NCBI GenBank assembly: GCA_945897185.1
Contig: CAMDFC010000001.1
Coordinates: forward strand, 1-64,000
Length of the DNA: 64,000 bases
DNA from: Chitinophaga pinensis
GTDB lineage: Bacteria > Bacteroidota > Bacteroidia > Chitinophagales > Chitinophagaceae
Direction of reading: 5' to 3'
Shown here: one piece after another, positions 1-9,213 of the stretch
Position numbering within the stretch: the stretch's first letter is position 1
How the letters are laid out: every line of letters starts with the position of its first letter
The notes under the pieces: model-generated
Seen by the model: only the letters and a program-made list of their open reading frames with translations
What the model was told of the DNA's origin: nothing
Databases searched by the model: none
Made by a program: the position numbers and the translations under genes

Positions 1-14
1 AAAAATATATGTTA

Positions 15-40
15 AATAACCGGTAGATCTCGCGGTTATT
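15..40 (-). terminator. Hairpin just downstream of glnN
   Basis: An 8-bp perfect inverted repeat (AATAACCG at 15-22 with CGGTTATT at 33-40) encloses a 10-nt loop that contains AGATCT. It starts 8 bp after the glnN stop codon. On the minus strand it is followed by a T-rich but interrupted tail (positions 14 to 1), so it could be an imperfect intrinsic terminator. It could also be the end of an inserted element; the window edge prevents a decision. Confidence 0.5.
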
Positions 41-48
41 ATAGGAAA

Positions 49-1737
49 TTAAGATGTTTTCAAATTGGGTAATCCGCGTCTTGCTGCTTCTACCTGCCAC
101 TCTTCACTATATCCATCTCCTTCAAACAAAACATTTTTAGAGGCTTTGATATACGACTTAATTACTTGCATGATTGCAACCTCTTTCTTATCCCCTTTTT
201 CAATGAAAGCATCTACCTCAGATTTGAAACTCGTAAGCGTTTCAGTCATGATGGTATTTAAAACCGTCATGTTGTATCCACAATTGGCAGAAGAACCAAC
301 AGCACGGAATTCAAATTTATTTCCTGTAAACGCAAAAGGAGAAGTTCTGTTTCTATCGGTATTGTCTAACAGCAATTCAGGAATATTCTTATGGATGTCT
401 AATTTAAGCATCACTTCATCTTGCTCATCAAACTTGTCTCCAACTCTACTTTCTATTTCGTTCAATACTTTTGCAAGATAGCCGCCAATATATGCGGAAA
501 TAATTGCAGGTGGAGCTTCGTTTGCACCCAAACGATGGTCGTTGCCCGCAGATGCAATTGCTGCACGAAGTAAGTCAGCATGATCGTGGACAGCTTTAAT
601 GGTGTTTACAAAGAAGGTAAGAAACATCAAGTTGGTTTTTGGCGTTTTGCCTGGGGCCAACAAATTCACACCCGTATCTGTTGCCATACTCCAGTTGTTG
701 TGCTTACCACTACCGTTTATGCCGGCAAATGGTTTTTCGTGCAACAATACACAAAGCTTATGGCGTTTAGCAACACGCGTCATTACATCCATCAACAACG
801 TATTGTGGTCAACAGCTATATTGAGTTCTTCAAAGATAGGCGCGCACTCAAATTGTGCAGGGGCAACTTCGTTATGGCGAGTGCGCAAAGGAATACCCAA
901 ACGGTAAGCTTCGTTTTCAAAATCTCTCATGAAGGCGTAAACCCTTTCTGGAATTGCACCAAAATAATGGTCTTCCAATTGTTGTCCCTTTGCAGGAATA
1001 TGACCAAAAACGGTTCTTCCTGTCATGATTAAATCTGGACGGGCATTGGCAAGTCCCTCATCAATTACAAAATATTCCTGTTCCCAACCTAAGGTTGCAG
1101 TAACCTTTCCAACGTTTTTATCAAAATAATGACAAACATCAACTGCTGCTTTGTTTAATGCTTCAATCGATTTTAACAATGGTGCCTTGTAATCAAGGCA
1201 CTCTCCTGTATAAGAAACAAAGATGGTTGGAATACAAAGTGTTTGACCATCGCCAATATTCATAATGAAAGCTGGAGACGTGGGATCCCATGCAGTATAA
1301 CCGCGGGCTTCAAAAGTTGCACGGATTCCACCGCTTGGAAACGAAGACGCATCAGGCTCTTGTTGCGCCAATGCATTTCCATCAAATTCTTCTATTGGAG
1401 TTCCGTCTGGTTTTAAAGTGAAAAACGAATCATGCTTCTCTGCAGAAGAACCAGTAAGTGGTTGAAACCAATGTGTATAATGGGTTACACCCTTCGTTTG
1501 TGCCCAATGTCTCATTCCGGCTGAGATTTGGTTGGCTACACTACGATCAATTTTTTGTCCGCTTTTTATTGAGTTTTGTAAACTCTTAAAGGCATCATCG
1601 CTGAGGTATTCTCTAGCTACTTTTGTGGTAAACACATTTTCTCCAAAAGCAGCAGTTACTTTAGTTGGACTAATCACCTTAACATCTACTTTGGCAGAAG
1701 TGAGGTTGTCGATCGCTTTGAAACGTAGTGATTGCAT
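49..1737 (-). CDS. glnN: Type III glutamine synthetase, C-terminally truncated
   Basis: ATP-dependent ligation of ammonia to glutamate, cytoplasmic. The N-terminal GSIII domain (from about residue 50) and the catalytic domain are intact, with GWEQEYFVID, a RHNEVAPAQFE stretch, NGSGKHNNWS and NRTSPFAFTGNKFEFRAVGSS all visible. The protein has 562 residues and stops at GLPNLKTS, whereas Bacteroidota GSIII proteins are about 730 residues and continue there into a helical C-terminal domain of about 165 residues. None of the three frames in the 48 bases left to the window edge reads like that domain. The gene is divergent from purL across 272 bp. I see no sigma-54 site or clear -7 box upstream. 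The enzyme identity is certain; whether the short form is functional is not. Confidence 0.93.
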   Translation of the reverse strand: MQSLRFKAIDNLTSAKVDVKVISPTKVTAAFGENVFTTKVAREYLSDDAFKSLQNSIKSGQKIDRSVANQISAGMRHWAQTKGVTHYTHWFQPLTGSSAEKHDSFFTLKPDGTPIEEFDGNALAQQEPDASSFPSGGIRATFEARGYTAWDPTSPAFIMNIGDGQTLCIPTIFVSYTGECLDYKAPLLKSIEALNKAAVDVCHYFDKNVGKVTATLGWEQEYFVIDEGLANARPDLIMTGRTVFGHIPAKGQQLEDHYFGAIPERVYAFMRDFENEAYRLGIPLRTRHNEVAPAQFECAPIFEELNIAVDHNTLLMDVMTRVAKRHKLCVLLHEKPFAGINGSGKHNNWSMATDTGVNLLAPGKTPKTNLMFLTFFVNTIKAVHDHADLLRAAIASAGNDHRLGANEAPPAIISAYIGGYLAKVLNEIESRVGDKFDEQDEVMLKLDIHKNIPELLLDNTDRNRTSPFAFTGNKFEFRAVGSSANCGYNMTVLNTIMTETLTSFKSEVDAFIEKGDKKEVAIMQVIKSYIKASKNVLFEGDGYSEEWQVEAARRGLPNLKTS

Positions 1738-1984
1738 ATAGTTGAATTTTAGAAGTTATAAAATTCATCAAAATACAGGGAATTAGCAATTATTTTTCTG
1801 TCATAGTCGTTTTTTTAAGTCTTTTGTGCATAAAATATTAATAATTAAAATTGTTGTATACAAAAACAGATGAAAATGTTTCTCAACAATATATATAAAA
1901 TATTATAATATGATTATTTTCAACATGGATTAGTAATTTGTCAACGCAAGCATATAGTAGAAAGCACTCCTCATTTGTTTTATC

Positions 1985-1992
1985 TAACTTTG
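1985..1992 (+). promoter_or_regulatory. -7 promoter box of purL
   Basis: TAACTTTG matches the Bacteroidota -7 consensus TAnnTTTG exactly and lies 17 bp before the ATG at 2010, which would give a leader of about 10 nt. No clear TTG is seen at the expected -33 distance. The box decides the purL start: the in-frame upstream TTG at 1938 would lie before the promoter. Confidence 0.7.
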
Positions 1993-2009
1993 CAATTCTT
2001 AATAATTAC

Positions 2010-4220
2010 ATGGAAACAACAGTTGAAACCGCAAAGCAGCTGGGGCTGCTACCTGAAGAATTTGAGCAAATCAAGCAAATACTGGGACGGACGCCCAACT
2101 TCAATGAATTGGCCGCGTACTCAGTAATGTGGAGTGAGCATTGTAGCTATAAAAACTCAATCAAGTGGCTCAAAACATTGCCCAGGGATGGAAGCAAGCT
2201 TTTGGTAAAAGCGGGGGAAGAAAATGCAGGATTGGCTGATATTGGAGATGGCTATGGTGTTGTTTTCAAAATAGAATCGCATAACCACCCTTCTGCAATT
2301 GAGCCATTTCAAGGTGCAGCAACAGGGGTAGGTGGTATTCACCGTGATATTTTTACCATGGGTGCTCGTCCAATTGCAGCCCTCAATTCTTTGAGATTTG
2401 GAAATCTTCAGGATCCCAAAACACGTCATTTGTTAAAAGGTGTCGTTTCTGGTATTGGTCACTATGGCAATTGTTTTGGCGTTCCTACGGTGGGGGGTGA
2501 GGTGTATTTTGAAGAATGCTACCATACCAATCCATTGGTGAATGCCATGAGTGTGGGTATTGTGAAAATTGGAGAAACCATCAGCGCCACTGCTGAGGGT
2601 ATCGGTAATCCTGTTTTTATTGTGGGTTCTTCTACGGGTAAAGATGGTATTGGTGGAGCCTCTTTTGCTTCGGCAGATATAACGGCCGACAGTGCTCAGG
2701 ATCTTCCTGCTGTTCAGGTTGGTGATCCTTTTCAAGAAAAGAAATTATTGGAAGCTTGTTTAGAGGTGATACCCACAGGAGCCTTGGTGGGAATGCAAGA
2801 CATGGGTGCTGCTGGAATTATTTGTTCTACCGCTGAAACCAGTGCGAAGGGTGGAGTAGGAATGATTATTCACCTAGAAAAAGTACCTATGCGTCAGCAA
2901 AATATGAAGTCATGGGAATTGTTGTTGAGCGAAAGTCAAGAACGAATGTTGATGGTGGTTAAAAAAGGAAGAGAAAAAGAGGTACTGGAGGTGTTTGAGA
3001 AATGGGATTTACCTTGTTCTGTAATAGGCGAAGTAACTGGTGATGGTCTTTTGAAATTTTATATGCACGGCGAACTTGAAGCAGAAATTCCTGCTGAGAG
3101 TTTGGTCCTGGGTGGTGGTGCTCCTGTTTATGACAGGACTTATGAGCGTCCAGTGTATTTCGATAAAATTGATGCATTTGATCCGCAAAATATTCCAGTT
3201 CCTACTGATTTAAAAAAAGTAGCAGAAGCGATTTCTGTAATTCCAAACATTGCAAGTAAGCGTTGGATTTATACGCAGTATGATAGTATGGTTGGCACGG
3301 TGAATTCTTCTACCAATCAGCCTAGTGATGCTGCAGTTGTTTTGGTTAAGGAAACGGGCAAAGCGCTTGCGTTAACAACGGATTGTAATAGCCGTTATGT
3401 GTATGCAGATCCATATAAGGGTGCAATGATTGCAGTGAGCGAAGCAGCAAGAAATATTGTATGTAGTGGAGGTGCTCCACTTGGTGTAACCAATTGTTTA
3501 AATTTTGGTAATCCTTATGATCCACAAGTTTATTTTCAGTTTGTACATGCCATCAAAGGAATGGGTGAAGCTTGTAAAAAATTTGATGCACCTGTTACAG
3601 GTGGTAACGTTAGTTTTTATAACCAGCATCCGGAAGGTGCTGTTTATCCAACCCCAACAATTGGTATGGTTGGAATTTTAGATGCGGTGGAAAACAAAAT
3701 GACTTTGGGATTCAAGCAACAAGGGGATTTAATTTACATGGTTGGTAAATCTAGCAATGACATTAATTCATCCGAGTATCTTCATAAATACCATGGAGTT
3801 GAATTTTCACCAGCACCTCATTTTGATTTAGATGAGGAGTATGCCTTTCAGCAGGTGGTAGCTAAATTAATTTCAAATCAATTCATTCAGTCTGCACATG
3901 ATGTGAGTGAAGGCGGATTGTTTATCTCGGTTTTGGAAAGTGCTTTTGTCAATGGATTGGGTTTTGAAGTAACACAAGGTGAAATGGAGATACGTGCGGA
4001 TGCTTATTGGTTTGGTGAGGCACAAAGTAGGGCAGTTGTTTCCATTTCAATTGATAAACAAATCCAATTTGAAGCATTCATGAAATCCTCTGGAATTGAT
4101 TTTGAATTCCTAGGGAAAGTAATTGAAAATGCTGTTGTGGTCAACGCTGAAAACTGGGGTAACATTAAACTGTGGGAGTCTCCTTACAACGAAAAGATTT
4201 CTTCTTTGATGGCAGGGTAG
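2010..4220 (+). CDS. purL: Phosphoribosylformylglycinamidine synthase, PurL subunit
   Basis: Converts FGAR to FGAM with ATP and ammonia in de novo purine synthesis. The 736 residues are the length of the small PurL type, which needs separate PurS and PurQ partners; neither is in this window. Visible family segments are MWSEHCSYKNS near the N-terminus, KIESHNHPSAIEPFQGAATG, GMQDMGAAG and the second-half repeat DPYKGAMIAVSEAARN. The ATG at 2010 is chosen because translation from METTVETAKQLGLLPEE matches how the family begins and because a -7 box lies just upstream. It is convergent with the secreted protein gene, 2 bp apart. Confidence 0.95.
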   Translation: METTVETAKQLGLLPEEFEQIKQILGRTPNFNELAAYSVMWSEHCSYKNSIKWLKTLPRDGSKLLVKAGEENAGLADIGDGYGVVFKIESHNHPSAIEPFQGAATGVGGIHRDIFTMGARPIAALNSLRFGNLQDPKTRHLLKGVVSGIGHYGNCFGVPTVGGEVYFEECYHTNPLVNAMSVGIVKIGETISATAEGIGNPVFIVGSSTGKDGIGGASFASADITADSAQDLPAVQVGDPFQEKKLLEACLEVIPTGALVGMQDMGAAGIICSTAETSAKGGVGMIIHLEKVPMRQQNMKSWELLLSESQERMLMVVKKGREKEVLEVFEKWDLPCSVIGEVTGDGLLKFYMHGELEAEIPAESLVLGGGAPVYDRTYERPVYFDKIDAFDPQNIPVPTDLKKVAEAISVIPNIASKRWIYTQYDSMVGTVNSSTNQPSDAAVVLVKETGKALALTTDCNSRYVYADPYKGAMIAVSEAARNIVCSGGAPLGVTNCLNFGNPYDPQVYFQFVHAIKGMGEACKKFDAPVTGGNVSFYNQHPEGAVYPTPTIGMVGILDAVENKMTLGFKQQGDLIYMVGKSSNDINSSEYLHKYHGVEFSPAPHFDLDEEYAFQQVVAKLISNQFIQSAHDVSEGGLFISVLESAFVNGLGFEVTQGEMEIRADAYWFGEAQSRAVVSISIDKQIQFEAFMKSSGIDFEFLGKVIENAVVVNAENWGNIKLWESPYNEKISSLMAG

Positions 4221-4222
4221 AC

Positions 4223-4897
4223 TTACCGAACTTCAAAAAGAATTACTTCTATAGGGGAGTCGCTTTTGATGCTCAGTTTATGTTTTTCTTTGGGAGGAAG
4301 GTATGCATATCCGGTTTCTTTGAGATGGACTTTTTGCTTGGTTCCTTGGTTTTCAATTTGTAATTGCTGTCCTGTCAATAAAATCGCGACCATTGGTCCC
4401 CTTACATCTATTTCCAACTTTGGATTTTCTTTTGAAAGTTTTATTCTATATCCTGCCGCCTTATCTGCAATAAAAATAGTGTCATTGGAAAAAGGCATCC
4501 ATCCGGGGCTTGTTGATTTGTTATAATTGCTCAACAATTCAATATCGTAGGCAAATATCTCGTCTTTTGGTAATGCAGCTACACGGTGGGTGGAAGGACC
4601 TGTTGCAAAAGAAGAGTACCAGGCGTATCCTTTCGGATAATTTGGGCGTGTCCATCCTTCTCCCAAAACTTGGTTGTCGTAGTTGGCTTTTTTCACAAAA
4701 ACAAAAACAGATGGGGTTGCATGGATATGAAAAAGGCTGGTGTCTTTGTCATTTATTCTTGCTTGGATAATACGTACAAATTCATTAACCAAAACAGGTT
4801 TATGGCGGGGTTCTTCATAGACCGGTACGGGTTTTTGTCCACATACTTTAATTTGTAACGCACATAGGATTAAAAAAACAATGATTGACTTTTTCAT
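4223..4897 (-). CDS. Secreted cupin-like protein of unknown function
   Basis: A 224-residue protein with a signal peptide (two lysines, then the hydrophobic IIVFLILCAL, cleavage near the CGQKP stretch). The mature part looks like a single cupin barrel: a VNEFVRIIQARI segment is followed by FHIHATPSVFVFV, and the C-terminus has GYAYLPPKEKHKLSI and a final strand IEVILFEVR. The two histidines of FHIHA resemble cupin metal ligands, but the usual glutamate is not obvious. The cysteine near the cleavage site lacks a good lipobox. Convergent with purL and divergent from pyrG. No specific function can be given. Confidence 0.75.
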   Translation of the reverse strand: MKKSIIVFLILCALQIKVCGQKPVPVYEEPRHKPVLVNEFVRIIQARINDKDTSLFHIHATPSVFVFVKKANYDNQVLGEGWTRPNYPKGYAWYSSFATGPSTHRVAALPKDEIFAYDIELLSNYNKSTSPGWMPFSNDTIFIADKAAGYRIKLSKENPKLEIDVRGPMVAILLTGQQLQIENQGTKQKVHLKETGYAYLPPKEKHKLSIKSDSPIEVILFEVR

Positions 4898-4912
4898 ATA
4901 TCAAATTTATGG

Positions 4913-4920
4913 TAACTTTG
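4913..4920 (+). promoter_or_regulatory. -7 promoter box of pyrG
   Basis: TAACTTTG is a perfect match to TAnnTTTG, 98 bp before the pyrG start, which implies a leader of about 90 nt. A TTG at 4885-4887 is 25 bp upstream, longer than the usual 19-21. Confidence 0.65.
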
Positions 4921-4954
4921 TATGACCTCCGGAAGTTCCTATAATTACTTTAGT

Positions 4955-4983
4955 TGGTCCATTTTTATTTTAGTATAGGACCA
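4955..4983 (+). promoter_or_regulatory. Hairpin in the pyrG leader
   Basis: TGGTCC (4955-4960) pairs with GGACCA (4978-4983) around a 17-nt AT-rich loop inside the long pyrG leader. There is no T-run directly after it, so it is not a conventional terminator. Confidence 0.35.
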
Positions 4984-5018
4984 TCATTGGCCTTAATTCG
5001 GCGTTAAAAAAATTCGGT

Positions 5019-6662
5019 ATGACCAAGTATATTTTCGTGACCGGTGGGGTTACTTCATCGTTAGGCAAGGGTATTGTTTCAGCATCATTGGCTAAACTTT
5101 TGCAAGCGCGTGGGTTTAAGGTGACCATTCAAAAATTTGATCCTTATATTAATGTAGATCCCGGCACGTTGAACCCATATGAGCATGGTGAGTGTTTTGT
5201 TACAGAAGACGGTGCTGAAACTGACCTCGATTTGGGTCATTATGAAAGGTTTTTAAATACGTTTACTACCCAAGCCAACAATGTTACTACTGGAAGAATA
5301 TACCAGTCTGTTATCTACAAAGAAAGAGAAGGTGCCTATCTGGGAAAAACAGTGCAGGTGATTCCGCACATTACTGATGAAATCAAGCGCAGGATGCAGC
5401 TCCTTGCTGAGTCTGACTATGATATTATTATCACTGAAATTGGGGGTACCATTGGCGATATTGAAAGTCTGCCTTTCATAGAAGCAGTAAGACAATTGCA
5501 ATGGGAACTTCCTGAAGGGGATTGTTTGGTTATTCACCTAACCTTGGTCCCTTACCTAAAAGCGGCAAAAGAGCTGAAGACAAAGCCAACCCAACACTCG
5601 GTAAAAATGATGAGTGAAAATGGGGTGCATCCCGATATCATTGTTTGTAGAACTGAGCAACCACTTACCAGAGAGCTGAAAAATAAAATCGCTTTGTTTT
5701 GCAACGTAAAACTAGACTCGGTTATTGAAGCTGCAGATGCAAATAGCATCTATGAAGTACCCTTGTTGATGCAACAAGAGCAGTTGGATATTATTGTACT
5801 CAAAAAACTAAACATCACCTGGTACCCAGAACCAGATCTTACCATTTGGAAAGGATTTCTTGCTAAACTAGCCAACCCCAAATCAACAGTAACTATTGGG
5901 TTGATTGGCAAATACATTGAGCTTCAGGATGCTTATAAATCTATCCTTGAAGCATTTATCCATGCTGGCGCAATGAACGAATGTAAGGTAGAGGTACTGG
6001 ATGTGCATAGTGAGTTTATTACTATAGAAAATATAAACGATAAATTACAAGGATTAGATGGTATGCTAGTAGCACCAGGATTTGGTCACCGTGGAATTGA
6101 TGGAAAAATATTAGCAGTACAATATGCCAGGGAAAAGGGACTACCCTTCTTCGGTATCTGCTTGGGGATGCAAATGTCTGTTATTGAATTTGCTAGAAAT
6201 GTACTTCATTTAAAAGGAGCGCACTCAACTGAAATGGATGACCAAGCTGTTGACCCCATAATTGATTTGATGGAAGAGCAGAAGTCCATTACCCAAAAAG
6301 GGGGAACCATGAGGTTGGGTTCCTATCCTTGTAAGATTGAGGTGGGTACACTTGCACATACTATATATGGAGCGGAGCTAATTTCTGAACGTCACAGGCA
6401 CAGATGGGAGTTAAACAATAAATACTTAGATGCCATGCAGGCAGCTGGACTAAAAGCAAGTGGAATCAATCCAGAAACCAACCTGGTGGAAATTGTAGAG
6501 ATCCCTTCCCATCCCTTCTTTATTGGTGTTCAATACCACCCAGAGTTGAAAAGCACAGTAGAGAAGCCCCATCCTATTTTCGTGCATTTTGTAAAAGCGG
6601 CATTGGACTTTAAAAAAACACAAGAAAATGGTGAGCATACCCTTGCTGCTGAAATGATTTAA
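5019..6662 (+). CDS. pyrG: CTP synthase
   Basis: Amidates UTP to CTP using glutamine and ATP. The 547 residues are the normal length. The N-terminal synthetase domain opens with KYIFVTGGVTSSLGKG (P-loop type) and contains KFDPYINVDPGT and GTIGDIES. The C-terminal class I glutamine amidotransferase domain has the nucleophile elbow FGICLGMQ and the histidine-glutamate pair in QYHPEL. Its own promoter and long leader suggest separate regulation from its neighbours. yidC follows after 73 bp with its own promoter. Confidence 0.98.
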   Translation: MTKYIFVTGGVTSSLGKGIVSASLAKLLQARGFKVTIQKFDPYINVDPGTLNPYEHGECFVTEDGAETDLDLGHYERFLNTFTTQANNVTTGRIYQSVIYKEREGAYLGKTVQVIPHITDEIKRRMQLLAESDYDIIITEIGGTIGDIESLPFIEAVRQLQWELPEGDCLVIHLTLVPYLKAAKELKTKPTQHSVKMMSENGVHPDIIVCRTEQPLTRELKNKIALFCNVKLDSVIEAADANSIYEVPLLMQQEQLDIIVLKKLNITWYPEPDLTIWKGFLAKLANPKSTVTIGLIGKYIELQDAYKSILEAFIHAGAMNECKVEVLDVHSEFITIENINDKLQGLDGMLVAPGFGHRGIDGKILAVQYAREKGLPFFGICLGMQMSVIEFARNVLHLKGAHSTEMDDQAVDPIIDLMEEQKSITQKGGTMRLGSYPCKIEVGTLAHTIYGAELISERHRHRWELNNKYLDAMQAAGLKASGINPETNLVEIVEIPSHPFFIGVQYHPELKSTVEKPHPIFVHFVKAALDFKKTQENGEHTLAAEMI

Positions 6663-6708
6663 TAGATCCTACACTTCACACAATATGCCACACTTCAATG
6701 GTAATACT

Positions 6709-6716
6709 TACCTTTG
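6709..6716 (+). promoter_or_regulatory. -7 promoter box of yidC
   Basis: TACCTTTG matches TAnnTTTG and lies 19 bp before the yidC start, giving a short leader. No clear -33 TTG. Confidence 0.55.
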
Positions 6717-6735
6717 ACCCTCAATTGCATTACAC

Positions 6736-8577
6736 ATGAAATTTGATAAGAATTCTGTTATAGGATTTGTTTTACTTGCTGGATTGTTCTTGGGTTATTT
6801 TTATTTTACCCGTGTTGGTCAGCTGGAGTTAGAAGAAAAGCAAAAACAAATCAGGGATTCCCTCGCGGCTATTCAACCTGTAATTAAAGATACAGCAGCT
6901 GGACTAGCAATTGACGCCAATACCACCAGGTTGGCTCCTAAAGGAACACCAGGTTCTTTTGTTCAAGAGGGTGCTATTGAAGAAAAAAAATCCGTCTTAG
7001 AAAATGATCTTGTCTCCATTACTTTTTCAAACAAAGGAGCAAGACCCGTTGCGGTTCAATTGAAGAAATATGTTTCTGCAGACAGCCAAGCTGTCCGATT
7101 GGTATCGGGCGGGTTTAATAAATTTTCCTATTTAATAAATACAGGCGCTAATCAAACATCAGCTATTTCTGATTTGTATTTTTCTACAGCTGAGGTTACA
7201 AAAAACAATGCAGGTGAACTGCTGCTTGTCTATGCCTTGAAGGATTCTGCTGGAAGATCAATAGAGCACCGCTACACATTGAAGCAGGGAGAGTACATGT
7301 TCAGGTTGGATATTGCAAGTGAAGGAGCCGACAAGCTTTTTACGAACAATACCGTAAATTTTCTTTGGCAGGTACAGGCAGATCAACAAGAACTAGACAT
7401 ACAGAGTGAAAAGAGAGAGACCCAATTGGGTCTTTATGGGGAAGATGGCTTTGATTATTTCACCATGAGTGATGGATTGAATGAAAGTTGGGAAAAGGGG
7501 ATAAAGTGGCTGGGCGTGAAGCAGAAGTTTTTCAACACGACTGTGATTGCAGATGATGGGTTTAAATATGCCGAGATCAGCTGTAAAGTGCCGGAGGATT
7601 CTTTAAAAGTGGTAGCCCAGACCATGGCAAATTTAAGGACAGTTTTCCCTGCCTCAAACAAAGCAAATATTGGACTTCAGTTTTATGTTGGTCCAAATGA
7701 TTTTTCGATTCTTAAAAAATACAAGCTTGATATGGAAGACATGGTCAATCTAGGCCAGGGTTTCTATGCATTTGTAAAATACATCAACAGGTGGATTGTA
7801 TTGCCAGTATTCAGTTTGTTTGAAAAATATGTTTCAAGTCTTGGTTTGGCCATTGCTTTGCTTACCCTATTTATTCGACTAGCAACTTCTCCATTGGTAT
7901 ATACTTCTTATGTGAGTGGTGCAAAGATGAAAGCACTTCGACCGGAATTAGATGTATTGAAAGAAAAATTGAAAGACGACCAACAGGCATACAGTATGGA
8001 GCAAATGAAATTGTTCCGCACTGCTGGAGTTAATCCATTGGGTGGATGTATTCCTGCTTTATTGCAAATCCCCATTTTCTTTGCTTTGTATAGTTTTTTC
8101 AATTCCAGTATTGCACTAAGGGGAGAAGCCTTTTGGTGGTCAAAAGATCTTTCTTCCTATGATGCAGTTTTAACCTGGAGTTTCAATATTCCAGGCTTGG
8201 GCTCTCACCTTTCTTTGTTTACGGTGCTTGCAGTGATTACGAGTTTGTTGATTTCTTTGTATAGCATGAGTATGACACCAGACCAAGGAAATCCGGTCTT
8301 GAAATACATGCCCTATATTTTCCCTGTTATGCTCTTGGGAATTTTCAATGGATTGCCATCCTCGCTAACTTGGTATTATACAGTATCTAACGTAATTACC
8401 CTCGTTCTTCAATTTGTAATTCAGAATTACATCATTGACCATAGAAAAATCTTGTCTCAGATACAAGAGAACAAGAAGAAGCCAAGAGAAAAATCAAAAT
8501 GGCAAGAGCGCTTAGAACAAATGCAACAAACGCAAAAAAAGGTGCAGACGATGCAAGACAAAGTCAAGAAAAAATAA
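6736..8577 (+). CDS. yidC: Membrane protein insertase YidC
   Basis: Inserts and folds inner-membrane proteins with or without SecYEG. The 613 residues have the Gram-negative layout: an N-terminal membrane anchor (about residues 8-25), a large periplasmic beta domain (about 60-340), then the conserved C-terminal membrane core beginning near WIVLPVFSLFEKY. The core carries the conserved arginine in LLTLFIRLATSPL and the segments GCIPALLQIPIFFALY and NGLPSSLTWYYTVSN. The C-terminal tail is strongly basic and glutamine-rich, as in other Bacteroidota. A small secreted protein gene follows 4 bp later. Confidence 0.97.
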   Translation: MKFDKNSVIGFVLLAGLFLGYFYFTRVGQLELEEKQKQIRDSLAAIQPVIKDTAAGLAIDANTTRLAPKGTPGSFVQEGAIEEKKSVLENDLVSITFSNKGARPVAVQLKKYVSADSQAVRLVSGGFNKFSYLINTGANQTSAISDLYFSTAEVTKNNAGELLLVYALKDSAGRSIEHRYTLKQGEYMFRLDIASEGADKLFTNNTVNFLWQVQADQQELDIQSEKRETQLGLYGEDGFDYFTMSDGLNESWEKGIKWLGVKQKFFNTTVIADDGFKYAEISCKVPEDSLKVVAQTMANLRTVFPASNKANIGLQFYVGPNDFSILKKYKLDMEDMVNLGQGFYAFVKYINRWIVLPVFSLFEKYVSSLGLAIALLTLFIRLATSPLVYTSYVSGAKMKALRPELDVLKEKLKDDQQAYSMEQMKLFRTAGVNPLGGCIPALLQIPIFFALYSFFNSSIALRGEAFWWSKDLSSYDAVLTWSFNIPGLGSHLSLFTVLAVITSLLISLYSMSMTPDQGNPVLKYMPYIFPVMLLGIFNGLPSSLTWYYTVSNVITLVLQFVIQNYIIDHRKILSQIQENKKKPREKSKWQERLEQMQQTQKKVQTMQDKVKKK

Positions 8578-8581
8578 GTAT

Positions 8582-9208
8582 ATGCGCACCATCTTCCTCA
8601 TTTTTTTCTTAGCAACAACTTTTGTTGTAGCCGGACAAAAAAGGTTATCTGAAGGAAGTATGACGTTTTCAGTAATCAACCTCAAAGCAGGAAAGCCAGA
8701 AGGTGATACCTTGTCTTCAATACACTATTTCAAAGGCGCACACCTAAGAACAGATTTGATTGCCAAACTCGGAAACTCAGTCACCATCTATGATACGCGA
8801 GAAACCAAGGGAGCCATCATTCGTGATTTTGGTTCTCAGAAAATCTTGATACCACTGGATGAAACCGCATGGCAAGATAGAAATTCATGGTTTGCAAATT
8901 CGGTTATTGAATTTTTGGAACAAGAACAATTGTTGCTGGGGTATACCTGTAAAAAGGCAAAGTTGACGATGGTGAATGGGGCTGCTATTGAAGTAATGTA
9001 TACCAGTGAAGTGAAATTGGAAAATACAAACACAGAGTTTCAGTTTGGAGATTTACCCGGACTTGTTTTATCATATACCTATACGAAAGGGGACATGACC
9101 GTTATTTACAAACCGGTATCATTGAATTTTGATCCAGTACCAATACAAAAATTTGATATCCCGAATTCAGGTTATCTATTGCTTGATTACAAAGAGAGCA
9201 AAAAATAA
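8582..9208 (+). CDS. Exported GLPGLI-like protein
   Basis: A 208-residue protein with a typical signal peptide (TIFLIFFLATTFVVAGQ). It resembles the Bacteroidota GLPGLI family of secreted proteins: a strand-rich fold, an early GSMTFSV strand, and DLPGLVLSYTY two thirds along in place of the name-giving motif. The role of the family is unknown; members are exported, and some sit with TonB-dependent transporters, which is not the case here. The start is 4 bp after the yidC stop, so the two are probably cotranscribed. Family membership rests on motif and layout only. Confidence 0.7.
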   Translation: MRTIFLIFFLATTFVVAGQKRLSEGSMTFSVINLKAGKPEGDTLSSIHYFKGAHLRTDLIAKLGNSVTIYDTRETKGAIIRDFGSQKILIPLDETAWQDRNSWFANSVIEFLEQEQLLLGYTCKKAKLTMVNGAAIEVMYTSEVKLENTNTEFQFGDLPGLVLSYTYTKGDMTVIYKPVSLNFDPVPIQKFDIPNSGYLLLDYKESKK

Positions 9209-9213
9209 AATAA

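Noticed and set aside
1..60. Frameshift or sequencing error as the cause of the short glutamine synthetase
   Set aside because: Neither alternative frame after the stop resembles the expected C-terminal domain within the 48 bases available, so one indel would not restore it.
65..481. Open plus-strand frames antisense to glnN
   Set aside because: They lie entirely inside the conserved glutamine synthetase gene, have no family features and follow from its codon use. The same reasoning removes the other frames lying inside confident genes.
1738..1930. Sigma-54 promoter for glnN
   Set aside because: No TGGCAC-N5-TTGCT pattern was seen on the minus strand; the TATTTTG element there has a one-base gap error against TAnnTTTG.
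1938..2009. TTG at 1938 as the purL start
   Set aside because: The added residues do not fit the family, and the -7 box at 1985 would then be inside the gene.
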